Positions 16,444-25,285 of a stretch of 64,000 bases of DNA are shown piece by piece. Below the pieces are notes generated by a model. The model was given only the letters and a program-made list of their open reading frames with translations, had not been told where the DNA came from and did no database searches. A program made the translations under genes and the position numbers. Source of the stretch: Treponema denticola ATCC 35405 (lineage in GTDB: Bacteria > Spirochaetota > Spirochaetia > Treponematales > Treponemataceae); assembly GCF_000008185.1 (NCBI RefSeq), contig NC_002967.9, forward strand, positions 744,001-808,000. Reading direction: 5' to 3'. How positions within the stretch are numbered: the stretch's first letter is position 1; each line of letters begins with the position of its first letter.

Positions 16444-17721
16444 ATGAAACCTGATGCTAAAAAGAAAGTAGAATTTTTTTTTATTTGTGCTTTAGTTGTT
16501 TTAGTGATTTCTTTTTTTGCATTTTCTATATATTTATCAAAAAAAGAGGAAAATGGAGAGTTCAACTTTAATTCATTTAAGTCGGGTTTTATTTCTTTTG
16601 AAGATTGTATTGCCGATTACGAAGCTTTTTGGGATTTTATCTACAACGAATATCCTTTTACCGAAGTATGTGAAAGGAAGGGAGCCGATTTAAAAAAAAT
16701 AAAAGAAGATGGTTATAAAAAAATTGAATATTCAGCCCCCATCGATAGTCAAAACTCATATATATCTTTTTATGCAAAACTTTGTGAAGATATCACTTCC
16801 CGCTATTTTACAGGTCATCTTTATCCTGCATCTATAAGTGATTATGAATATGCTATGACTGTTTCCGATTCCTATTTTAAGCTATACGATGTAGATTTAA
16901 TGAACTCTTTTTATAGAGTTAAGCCTTCATATTCCGTTAATTCACTTATCGGTGATAGAGGTGTCGTTAAAGCCGATACAAAAATAATAGAAGAAGGAAA
17001 GATTGCTTATGTAAGAATTGACTCTTTTAGGAAAAGAGGCTATGCAAAAGAGTATATACAGTATAAAAAGGATATGAAAAAGTTTTTCTTAGATACCGAA
17101 AAATATAAACATATAATAATAGATGTTTCTAATAATGGCGGAGGAGATGTGAAATGTTATGACAGTGATATTTTGAGTTATAATAATATTGGCAGAAATA
17201 TCCAACAAAGAATATATTTTTTATGCTCTAAAAATAAATATACCGAGCTTAATCCCTCATTTAAAAACAATCAAATAGATATAAAAGAAGTGCCCAATAT
17301 AAAAAATGCAAACACTAAAAAAAATACTATAGCTCTTTATGAAGAAGATGCTGCCAGTTTTCAAGAGCTGGCTCCCGGCTATGCTCCGCCCAAAGATAGG
17401 AGATATTGGTTATTGATAAGCGGAAAAACAGCCTCGGCCGCTGATAGCCTTGCGGGTTTGTGTAAGGCTTCGGGGTTTGCGACCCTTGTAGGCTCTAATA
17501 CAGGAGGCTTAGGACATAACGGCCGACATTCACCGATTTATATGATGCTTCCGAAAAGCGGACTACTTATAAAATTCGATCCCTTGTATGGATTAAATTC
17601 TGAAGGATATTGCACAGACGAATTCGGCACTGCTCCAGATATTTATAATCTTCCCGGTAAGGATGCCTTAGAGGCCTGCTTGGAAGAAATACGAAAGTTA
17701 GGGGAAAAGAAAAACTTTTGA
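16444..17721 (+). CDS. S41-family protease-like protein, copy 3, membrane-anchored
   Basis: 425 residues with an N-terminal transmembrane anchor (about 10-30). It has the YEAFWDFIYNEYPFTEVCERKGADL region, HIIIDVSNNGGG, TASAADS (Ser331; the closest of the four to the TASASE nucleophile motif of tail-specific proteases), SNTGGLGHNGRHSP and LPKSGLLIKFDPLYG. The middle region is clearly diverged from copies 1 and 2, while the last 35 residues are nearly identical. It ends KLGEKKNF because the gene runs directly into the downstream repeat. A clear AAGGAG precedes the ATG. Confidence 0.82.
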   Translation: MKPDAKKKVEFFFICALVVLVISFFAFSIYLSKKEENGEFNFNSFKSGFISFEDCIADYEAFWDFIYNEYPFTEVCERKGADLKKIKEDGYKKIEYSAPIDSQNSYISFYAKLCEDITSRYFTGHLYPASISDYEYAMTVSDSYFKLYDVDLMNSFYRVKPSYSVNSLIGDRGVVKADTKIIEEGKIAYVRIDSFRKRGYAKEYIQYKKDMKKFFLDTEKYKHIIIDVSNNGGGDVKCYDSDILSYNNIGRNIQQRIYFLCSKNKYTELNPSFKNNQIDIKEVPNIKNANTKKNTIALYEEDAASFQELAPGYAPPKDRRYWLLISGKTASAADSLAGLCKASGFATLVGSNTGGLGHNGRHSPIYMMLPKSGLLIKFDPLYGLNSEGYCTDEFGTAPDIYNLPGKDALEACLEEIRKLGEKKNF

Positions 17722-17968
17722 TGGAGCAAAAGTTTTTCTTCTCCCCTATAACCCCTCATCTTTTCAAAACGCCATTTAAGAGGGGAAACATTTTTTAGCT
17801 CCCCCTCTTAAAAATCTCCCCTAAGTTAAGGTGTGGATTATCATTAAGACAAACCTACGGTTTTTCTTAATAATCTTTTCCCTTGGCGCTCGCTGCGGTT
17901 TATTTGATCGATGATTAATTTAACCGCAAGAAATTCGTATTATTGCATAATTCTTAAAATTTTAGTAT
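17701..17968 (+). repeat. Multi-hairpin repeat R3 plus 75-bp unit U1
   Basis: R3 (17701-17886) repeats both hairpins, the second now with an extra C in the 3' arm. It continues into U1 (17894-17968), which contains GCGGTT...AACCGC arms. U1 is repeated at 19491-19565 with one mismatch. R3+U1 and R4+U2 therefore bracket S41 copy 4 as long direct repeats. Confidence 0.75.
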
Positions 17969-17992
17969 GGTTTTGGAAAAGAGGAGCTTAAG

Positions 17993-19297
17993 ATGAAAAA
18001 AAATATCATTCGAATTGTTATTGCTGTTTTGATTATCGGAACTGCCGCTTTTTTTATTTTATTTTCAAAATATTCTGAAGAAGATGAGCAAAAATATAAA
18101 AATTCTTATATGTCTAAAGAAAGATTGGAAGAAGATTATGCTTTTGTTTGGGATTTTATAGAAAACGGCTATCCTTTTAAAAATGTTTGTATAAGAGCCG
18201 GAGCTGATTTAGAAAAAATAAAAAAAGATTATTTTAAAAAATTACCGGATATAAAAGATGAATTGGAATATTATTTATTTTATATGAGTTTGCTTTCTAA
18301 AATACAAAATAATAAACATATTGGGCATTTTGATGTATATGATGTATATTCATTAAATTCAGATACATATAGAGTACAAAATACTAATGTATATGATAAT
18401 GATGTAAAAGTAAATTCGTTTTATTATTTACTTCTTATGAGGATGAACTCTGCAATAGAACAAAACCTTTCGGAAGAGATATTAAAAAAATATGATTTAA
18501 ACTTAAACCCTCCTATTGATTTGGAAACGGAAGATGGACTTGAATCTTATTTTGAAACAAAAATTATTGAAGATAAAAAAATTGCATATTTAAATATAAA
18601 AAGTTTTTATACGTATAATGATGAAATTAAAAAAGCATATAAAAAAAGACTGAATTCAATTTTAACTTCATTTAAAGATTACGAAAATTTAATCATAGAC
18701 CTGCGGGAAAATAGAGGAGGTGTTAGACGCCTTTGGCAAGAGTGTATTGTTTCTCCCTTAATTAAAAAAGAGCAGGAGTTTTGCTGGGAGGTTGCTTATA
18801 ATAGTAATAATAAATTTACAAAGATTTTTATAAAAGATTTTCATTCCATTAAACTTGAACCCAATAGAAATTTCGATTCTTTTAGTTTTAGTAGTAAAAA
18901 TAAACCCGATAAAGAAAATTTTGATTCCATATGCGGCTATACAAAAATTATTAAACCCTTGCAGCCTTCTGTTAATTTTTCCGGAAAGATTTGGTTATTG
19001 ATAGGCGGGGTTACCGAATCTGCGGCTGATGAATTTGCATCATTTTCAAAGCAGACAAAGTTCGCAAATGTGATTGGAGAAAACACCTCAGGAAATGGCC
19101 TTAATAGCAGCCGGTTTTATTTAAAACTACCCAATAGTTCTCTTCTTATGCAAAGCGATATTTTATACGGTCTTAATTCCGATGGTTCATGTAATTCCGA
19201 AGCAGGTACTGCCCCCAATATTTATAATTTGCCCGGCAAAAGTGCCCTTGGAACTTGCTTGGAAGAAATAAGAAAATTAGGGGAAAAGACAAATTAG
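17993..19297 (+). CDS. S41-family protease-like protein, copy 4, membrane-anchored
   Basis: 434 residues, the most diverged copy. A transmembrane anchor (about 5-25) is followed by the YAFVWDFIENGYPFKNVCIRAGADLEKI region, LIIDLRENRGG, the nucleophile motif TESAAD (Ser343), ENTSGNGLNSS and LPNSSLLMQSDILYGL. The catalytic GKG lysine is absent, as in all copies. It has no leader peptide partner. It lies between two long direct repeats, so it looks like a separate duplication or insertion event. AGAGGAG precedes the ATG. Confidence 0.8.
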   Translation: MKKNIIRIVIAVLIIGTAAFFILFSKYSEEDEQKYKNSYMSKERLEEDYAFVWDFIENGYPFKNVCIRAGADLEKIKKDYFKKLPDIKDELEYYLFYMSLLSKIQNNKHIGHFDVYDVYSLNSDTYRVQNTNVYDNDVKVNSFYYLLLMRMNSAIEQNLSEEILKKYDLNLNPPIDLETEDGLESYFETKIIEDKKIAYLNIKSFYTYNDEIKKAYKKRLNSILTSFKDYENLIIDLRENRGGVRRLWQECIVSPLIKKEQEFCWEVAYNSNNKFTKIFIKDFHSIKLEPNRNFDSFSFSSKNKPDKENFDSICGYTKIIKPLQPSVNFSGKIWLLIGGVTESAADEFASFSKQTKFANVIGENTSGNGLNSSRFYLKLPNSSLLMQSDILYGLNSDGSCNSEAGTAPNIYNLPGKSALGTCLEEIRKLGEKTN

Positions 19298-19565
19298 GGG
19301 AGAGGACAAACTTTTGATGGAGCAAAAGTTTTTCTTCTCCCCTATAACCCCTCATCTTTTCAAAACGCCATTTAAGAGGGGGAACATTTTTTAGCCCCCC
19401 CTCTTAAAAATCTCCCCTAAGTTAGAGGTATGGATTGTCATTAAGACAAACCTGCGGTTTTTCTTAATAATCTTTTCGCTTGGCGTTTACTGCGGTTTAT
19501 TTGATCGATGATTAATTTAACCGCAAGAAATTCGTCTTATTGCATAATTCTTAAAATTTTAGTAT
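19295..19565 (+). repeat. Multi-hairpin repeat R4 plus 75-bp unit U2
   Basis: R4 (19295-19482) repeats both hairpins; the second has extra G and C bases in both arms, so pairing is kept. U2 (19491-19565) matches U1 with a single mismatch and forms the region directly upstream of the aminotransferase gene. Confidence 0.75.
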
Positions 19566-19604
19566 ACTTTATTGTTGATTTTATACGGCAAAGGACTAAA
19601 ATGT

Positions 19605-20780
19605 ATGCAAGATGTTCAGGCTAAAAAAACAATTCCTTTTTTTACTCCTTCCTTTTCTGAAGAAGAAGAAAAAGCTTTGATGAGGGTACTCCGCTCAGGG
19701 TGGCTTACTACGGGGAAGGAAACCCTTGAGTTTGAAAAAGAATTTGCTTCCTTTACGGGAAGTAAGACTGCCCTTGCCGTAAACTCGGCTTCAAGCGGGC
19801 TCATGCTTGCAATGGATGCCTGCGGTATAAAGAGCGGAACCAAAATCTTGACAAGTCCCTATACCTTTATTTCGACTGCAACCTCTGCCCTGCACTTAGG
19901 CGGCGATGTAGTTTATGCCGATATCGAAAAAGATTCTTACAGTATAGACCCTGAAAAAATCGAAACTACATTAAAAAAAGATAAGAACGTAAAGGCCATT
20001 GTTCCGATTCATATTGCGGGAAATGTTTGTAATATGAAGGCGATAAATGACCTTGCAAAAAAATATTCCGTTGCCGTGATAGAAGATGCGGCTCATGCTT
20101 TTCCTTCAAAGACTAAAGAAGGTTATGCCGGAACTCTCGGTACCTGCGGCGTTTTTTCTTTTTATGCGACAAAGACGATTACGACAGGCGAGGGCGGAAT
20201 GATTTGTACTAACGATGAAAAAATTGCAGAGCGTATAAAACTTATGCGTTCTCACGGTATAAACCGCACAATCTGGGACAGGTACACCGACACAAAGGCT
20301 TCATGGAAGTACGATGTTACGGCTGAGGGCTGGAAGTGTAACCTGCCCGATATTCTTTCTGCAATAGGAAGAGTGCAGCTTAAAAAGGCTAAAACTTTTT
20401 TTGAGCAGCGTAAAAAAATTGCCCAAAAATATAATGCAGCATTTGCAGGGAACGATTCTTTTATTCTTCCTCCCGATGGAGAAGGAAATGCTTGGCATCT
20501 TTATATTTTGCGGCTTAACCTTGAAGCTTTAAAAATAGGAAGAGATGAGTTTGGTCAAGCCTTACAAGAAAGAGGTTTGGGTATTTCGATGCACTTTATA
20601 CCTCATTTTGAAATGTCTTATATAAAAGAAAGATACGGTTTAAATAGTTTCGATTTTCCGGAATCGAATAAAAAATATTTGCAAAGTTTGAGTTTGCCCT
20701 TTTATCCTTCAATGAGTGAAGACGATTCCGATTATGTTATCGAAACGGTAATTAAACTTGCAAAATTGAATAGGCGTTAA
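19605..20780 (+). CDS. DegT/DnrJ/EryC1/StrS-family sugar aminotransferase
   Basis: About 391 residues; PLP-dependent, with the Schiff-base lysine in YATKTITTGEGG (Lys190), VIEDAAHAFPS and the substrate-loop segment ISMHFIPHFEMSYIKERYG. Such enzymes add an amino group to a keto-sugar nucleotide. The keto-sugar would come from the CapD-like dehydratase at 3773-5260, now separated by the peptide cassette. The start is the ATG with AAAGGA nine bases upstream; an ATG four bases earlier is out of frame. It is followed within four bases by the hydroxylase genes, which belong to a different pathway. Confidence 0.9.
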   Translation: MQDVQAKKTIPFFTPSFSEEEEKALMRVLRSGWLTTGKETLEFEKEFASFTGSKTALAVNSASSGLMLAMDACGIKSGTKILTSPYTFISTATSALHLGGDVVYADIEKDSYSIDPEKIETTLKKDKNVKAIVPIHIAGNVCNMKAINDLAKKYSVAVIEDAAHAFPSKTKEGYAGTLGTCGVFSFYATKTITTGEGGMICTNDEKIAERIKLMRSHGINRTIWDRYTDTKASWKYDVTAEGWKCNLPDILSAIGRVQLKKAKTFFEQRKKIAQKYNAAFAGNDSFILPPDGEGNAWHLYILRLNLEALKIGRDEFGQALQERGLGISMHFIPHFEMSYIKERYGLNSFDFPESNKKYLQSLSLPFYPSMSEDDSDYVIETVIKLAKLNRR

Positions 20781-20783
20781 TTT

Positions 20784-22871
20784 ATGGATAAAACTTTTGT
20801 TTCAGATTTGGAATTTGAAAATCAGGAATGGGCATGTCTTATACGTTCTTCTGATGTAGATGCTAAAATTATAGATATAGAAATTCCCGATTTGCCCGAA
20901 GGCTTTTCTTTTTTTTCTGCAAAGGATATTGTGGGAAAAAATTCAATCGGTTTTTTAAAAACAGAAGTGCCTGTTTTTGCCGATGAAAAAATAGAATATG
21001 CAGGCCAAGCTGTAGGGATTTTGACGGGTCCCGATAAAAAAAAGCTTTTAGAGCTTTCAAGCCTTTTTCAAATCAAAACCCAGTATCTTTCACGCCCCAA
21101 AGCTCAATTTACTTTTGAAGAAGAAGAAAAAAATTATTTTGACTATCCTATAGTCTCTCGGGAAAGTTTAAGTTCGGGAAACGCTGAAGAAGTTTTTGAA
21201 AAAAGTTCACAAGTAGTTTATTCTACTTTTTCTTTTAAGCAAAGATATCATTATCATGCGGAAACAGCTTGTGTTAAAACAAACTGGGCTGATGACAGAC
21301 TTGAAATTCATCTTGCAACTCAATGGCCTTATCAGGTTTTAACTTCTGTTTGTAATGTTTTAGATGTTCCGAAAGAAAAGATAAATGTAGTTTCACATGC
21401 AGAAGCCGAATCCCTTGACGGAAGAATTTGGTTTCCTGCTCTACTTGCTGCACAAGTTTCTGTCGCATCTTTTTTGACAAAAAAAAATATAGTAATTGAA
21501 TTTTCACGTCAAGAAGATTTTTTATATACAATAAAGACTCCCATTGTTATGATTCAACATAAAACATCCGTTTCCGAATTGGGAAAAATTACGGCTATGG
21601 ATGTTTCGATAATTGTGGACGCCGGTTCATTTAATCCTTTTATAACTCAAATGCTTAAGCAAATGGTGGTAACTGCTGCCGGTATTTATCATTTGCCTGT
21701 TTATATGATTAGTGCTGTTGCAATAAAGACTGAAAAAGGTTTGACGGGTCTATTTTCCGGTTGGGGCGATTCTTATGTAAGCTCTGCGCTGGAAAAACAT
21801 ATAAGCGAAATAGTAGAGCAACTGGATTTATGTCCGATTCAATTTAGACTTCAAAATAATTTGAAAGTAGGTCAAAAAACAATTACGGGAATAAAAAAAG
21901 AAGAAGATTTTGTTTTTGAAAATATCTTAAAGGCTGTTTGTAACACCAGCGATTTTTATAGAAAATTTTATGCTTATAGGTTGATGAATAAGGGACGTAA
22001 AAACCGTTATGACGGAAACTGGAGAGGCATAGGAGTTTCCGTAGGTTGTCAATATAACGGTCTACATATTCTTGTAAAATCGGGAATGAATTATAGTGCA
22101 GAAATAACTTTAACGAAAGACGATAAGGTATTGGTTAAGGCAGAACCTACCTCGGAGGGATTAAAGCGCATTTTAAAAAAACAGATTGCAAAAGAATTGG
22201 AAGTTGAAGACAACCAAATTATTTTTTTAGGCGCTTCAACCGATGAGATGATTCCTACCGGTGCTGCAACTGCTTCTTGCGGTATAAGTATCTTACCCGA
22301 CCTTATTGAAAAATGCTGTACGGGAATAAAAAATCAAAGATTTAGAAAACCTCTTCCAATTACCGTAAGTAAAACCTACAAACTGCCGCGTTCTAAAGAT
22401 TGGGATAACGAAACTTTAATGGGCAATCCTTTTATTTCTGAAACTCCCGGTGCCTGTGTTATTGAGCTTGAACTTGATCCTAGTACTTATCAAATTATTG
22501 TAAGGGGTATTTGGTTTGCTTGTGATCCCGGAAAAATATATTCAAAAAAAATGGTACATAGAAATATTCATAAGACAATTGCAAATGCAGTTTCAAATAT
22601 TTCCGTAGAAGACATTAGAGAAAATAATTTGCTCCCTTCCAATTATAAAATAATTGCAACAGGAGCTATTCCGCCCATAAGAGATTTTGTTTTAGACAGC
22701 GAATTAAAAACTCGAGGTTTGGGAGAGTTGGCTGAGAGTCTTGTACCTGCAGCGTATATTTCTGCACTGAACCAAATTATGATTAACCACAAGCGTATCG
22801 ATTTTTTACCTGTTTTTACTGAAGATATTTTTAATGCCGTTACAAAAAGTGAGGCTGTAGATGAAGATTAG
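20784..22871 (+). CDS. Xanthine-dehydrogenase-family molybdopterin-binding subunit
   Basis: 695 residues. It begins with the alpha/beta hammerhead domain (DIVGKNSIG, VPVFADEKIEYAGQAVGIL) and continues into the molybdopterin-binding domain, ending with TRGLGELAES, where the Glu matches the catalytic GVGE glutamate of molybdenum hydroxylases. It is shorter than typical subunits (about 750-780), with divergent internal motifs. With the next two genes it forms a three-subunit hydroxylase that would oxidise a purine or another heterocycle or aldehyde; the substrate is unknown. It overlaps the FeS subunit by 11 bases. Confidence 0.88.
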   Translation: MDKTFVSDLEFENQEWACLIRSSDVDAKIIDIEIPDLPEGFSFFSAKDIVGKNSIGFLKTEVPVFADEKIEYAGQAVGILTGPDKKKLLELSSLFQIKTQYLSRPKAQFTFEEEEKNYFDYPIVSRESLSSGNAEEVFEKSSQVVYSTFSFKQRYHYHAETACVKTNWADDRLEIHLATQWPYQVLTSVCNVLDVPKEKINVVSHAEAESLDGRIWFPALLAAQVSVASFLTKKNIVIEFSRQEDFLYTIKTPIVMIQHKTSVSELGKITAMDVSIIVDAGSFNPFITQMLKQMVVTAAGIYHLPVYMISAVAIKTEKGLTGLFSGWGDSYVSSALEKHISEIVEQLDLCPIQFRLQNNLKVGQKTITGIKKEEDFVFENILKAVCNTSDFYRKFYAYRLMNKGRKNRYDGNWRGIGVSVGCQYNGLHILVKSGMNYSAEITLTKDDKVLVKAEPTSEGLKRILKKQIAKELEVEDNQIIFLGASTDEMIPTGAATASCGISILPDLIEKCCTGIKNQRFRKPLPITVSKTYKLPRSKDWDNETLMGNPFISETPGACVIELELDPSTYQIIVRGIWFACDPGKIYSKKMVHRNIHKTIANAVSNISVEDIRENNLLPSNYKIIATGAIPPIRDFVLDSELKTRGLGELAESLVPAAYISALNQIMINHKRIDFLPVFTEDIFNAVTKSEAVDED

Positions 22872-23340
22872 TTTTAATTTAAATAAAACCGCAGTTCAGA
22901 TTGATGCTCCTGCAAATGAAAGACTTTTATCGGTTCTAAGAAGAGAGTTTAATCTTTTAAGCTTAAAAAGTTCATGCTTAAGCGGTCAGTGCGGGTCGTG
23001 TACTGTTTTAATGAACGATAAACCCGTGCCTGCATGTTTTATTCCCGTTTTTAATGTTGAAGGGAAAAATATAATAACCTTGGAGTATTTTAAAACAACC
23101 GAAGAATATAAAATAATTGCAGCAGGCTTTGATCAAGCCGGTGTTGAAATGTGCGGCTTTTGTGATGCAGGAAAAATATTTTTTACATATGCAATTTTAA
23201 ATTCCAATATAGATATTGATGCTCCTGATGCCGAAGACAGTATAAGAAAATATTATTCGAGTACAATGTGCCGGTGTACAAGCTTTGAAGATTTATTTTC
23301 GGCTATTGAAAAAATAAGTAAAAATCAACGGAGAAAATAG
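22861..23340 (+). CDS. Xanthine-dehydrogenase-family [2Fe-2S] subunit
   Basis: 159 residues with both iron-sulphur clusters: plant-ferredoxin-type Cys39, Cys44, Cys47 and Cys59 (CLSGQCGSCTV), and helical-domain Cys98, Cys101, Cys137 and Cys139 (MCGFCDAG; MCRCT). All eight ligands are present. It transfers electrons from the molybdenum centre to the FAD subunit. It overlaps the upstream gene and is five bases from the next. Confidence 0.95.
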   Translation: MKISFNLNKTAVQIDAPANERLLSVLRREFNLLSLKSSCLSGQCGSCTVLMNDKPVPACFIPVFNVEGKNIITLEYFKTTEEYKIIAAGFDQAGVEMCGFCDAGKIFFTYAILNSNIDIDAPDAEDSIRKYYSSTMCRCTSFEDLFSAIEKISKNQRRK

Positions 23341-23345
23341 AACTT

Positions 23346-24191
23346 ATGACTGAATTAACTAAAAATAGCATTGTCTATAGAGCTCGCTACATGCAGGAAA
23401 TGCAGACTATTTTAAAAAATATTTCAAATATAAAACCTATTGCCGGCGCAACAGGTTTTTTAAATCATCAGACTGATGAGATGATCTATTTACCTGAACA
23501 TATTTTGGATTTAAATTTTTTACCTGAATTAAAAGTTATTTCAAAAACCGAGCGCTATTTCGAATTCGGTGCTGCCGTTACATTAAATGAAATTTTGGAT
23601 TTGGGTAAAAAAAATATTCCTCCTTCCTTATATTATTCTATCGAAAAGATAGCAAACAATGCCATACGCTCTCTTGCAACAATAGGCGGCAACATAGCAA
23701 CGGCGAATCCGCTTTCAGGAACCTTTTTGCCTATGCTAGCTCTTGATGCAAAATTGGAAATCAGAACAGCTGAAAATATTGAATGGGTACCATTTGCAAA
23801 ATACATTGATAAAAGCTATGCCGAAAAGAGAGAAGAAAAATATATTATCAGCCGAATTAGAATTCCCAATGAAACATGGACAAAAAGTTTTTATACAAGG
23901 ATTGGTACTCCGGGATATATAGGAAGTGATACGGCTTCATTTTTATTTTTAATTCTCATTCAAAAAAATATATTATCCGATATGAGGTTGTTTTTTGCAT
24001 CGGATAAACTTATAAGAAATAAGGAATTCGATAACTTGCTTTTAGGAAGATCTTTGCCTCTTTCTCAATCTGAAGTTCCTGTGATTATGCAAAAAGCAAA
24101 ACAGATTTTTACTCCTGAACAATTTTCTTCGGAGTTTCACAATTCTTGTTTTTATAATTTACTTGAAGATAATTTATACAATCTGACTTAA
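23346..24191 (+). CDS. Xanthine-dehydrogenase-family FAD-binding subunit
   Basis: 281 residues. FAD-binding features: GATGFLNHQ near residue 38 (in place of the usual GGTDL) and ATIGGNIATANPLSG near 116, which contacts the flavin pyrophosphate; a CO-dehydrogenase flavoprotein C-terminal domain follows. It passes electrons to NAD or another acceptor. It ends the operon and is convergent with holA, whose 3' end lies only six bases away. Confidence 0.92.
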   Translation: MTELTKNSIVYRARYMQEMQTILKNISNIKPIAGATGFLNHQTDEMIYLPEHILDLNFLPELKVISKTERYFEFGAAVTLNEILDLGKKNIPPSLYYSIEKIANNAIRSLATIGGNIATANPLSGTFLPMLALDAKLEIRTAENIEWVPFAKYIDKSYAEKREEKYIISRIRIPNETWTKSFYTRIGTPGYIGSDTASFLFLILIQKNILSDMRLFFASDKLIRNKEFDNLLLGRSLPLSQSEVPVIMQKAKQIFTPEQFSSEFHNSCFYNLLEDNLYNLT

Positions 24192-24197
24192 AGCGTT

Positions 24198-25214
24198 TTA
24201 AATATTATCTGCGGTATATTTTTCTATTTTATTTCCGGACTTGCAAGCTATTTCATATAAGCACATATCCATAACTATGTTTTGAAGACTTGTGCCTAAA
24301 GACCGTAACTCTAAATCCGTTTCCGATAAAAGAGCGATTATTTTTACGCACTGGACCTCATTCCAAAGCTTTGCAGCTCTTTTGTATTGTGCTAATGCGG
24401 TTTTTCCCAAAAACCCGAAACGCTTCAAAGCAAAATCATCCAAGTATTCATTATCTCTATGTATTTTGTGCCAGTCTTGTAAGCGTCTAAAACAATAGCT
24501 TAAGCCTGCAATAATTTGAACCGGCGAAGAATTTTTTGAAAGTATTATCTTTTGGCTTATGGACAAGGCTGTTTCAAGGCTTCCCATTGTTAAGGCATTA
24601 AAAAGGCTGAATGGAGTTTCTTCTTTATTGTGTGCAAAAAGTTTTTCGATATTCTCTTGATCGATATGTGAGCCTTTTTGAAAATAGAGCACCAAATGAG
24701 AGCAGGCCATTTTTAAAGCATCGGTATTGTTTTCTACTAATTCCAAAAGCTCATCGACTGCTTCATCTTCAATCTCAATGCCCTCTCTAAAAAGAAATGA
24801 ACGCACCCATTCCTGTTTTTTATTTTCAAAAAGCTCCCAAAATATTTTTTGCTGAGTTTTAGGAACGGTATCGCTTATTTTTTTCGCAATTGACGTTTCA
24901 TCGGAAATTAAAATTAAAAAAGAATCGCTTGTGTTTTCTTTTTTTGAAACGGATTGAATCCAGTCGGTAAGTAAATCGATGTCCTCTTTCTTTTTGATAA
25001 GCTCTGCGGATTTTAATATAATGAGTTTTGCAGAAGAAAAAAGAGATGCATTTTGTAAAAGAGAAATTACATCTCCCATGCCCGCATCTCCTGCATAGAC
25101 GGTATGCGTTTCAATATCACCGTATTGTTTTGAAAGAGTTTTTAATACTGTATCAACAGCTGTATTTCTTTCTCCGATTTCAGGCCCCATAAAAAGCCAA
25201 ACAGGATTTGCCAA
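24198..25214 (-). CDS. holA: DNA polymerase III delta subunit
   Basis: About 338 residues. The N-terminus (MANPVWLFMGPEIGERNTAV) fits the clamp-loader delta fold, with later segments AKLIILKSAELI and the C-terminal collar domain (SLSYCFRRLQDWH). HolA opens the beta clamp for loading onto DNA. I choose the TTG at 25214 because an AAGGAG stands six bases before it and the protein then begins like other HolA proteins; the ATG at 25241 would put the Shine-Dalgarno inside the gene. Confidence 0.85.
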   Translation of the reverse strand: MANPVWLFMGPEIGERNTAVDTVLKTLSKQYGDIETHTVYAGDAGMGDVISLLQNASLFSSAKLIILKSAELIKKKEDIDLLTDWIQSVSKKENTSDSFLILISDETSIAKKISDTVPKTQQKIFWELFENKKQEWVRSFLFREGIEIEDEAVDELLELVENNTDALKMACSHLVLYFQKGSHIDQENIEKLFAHNKEETPFSLFNALTMGSLETALSISQKIILSKNSSPVQIIAGLSYCFRRLQDWHKIHRDNEYLDDFALKRFGFLGKTALAQYKRAAKLWNEVQCVKIIALLSETDLELRSLGTSLQNIVMDMCLYEIACKSGNKIEKYTADNI

Positions 25215-25285
25215 TTGTTTCTCCTTAAAAAACATGTTCACAAATATCAGTATACAATAAATATAGAACTTTGTCAGCTGCTCTA

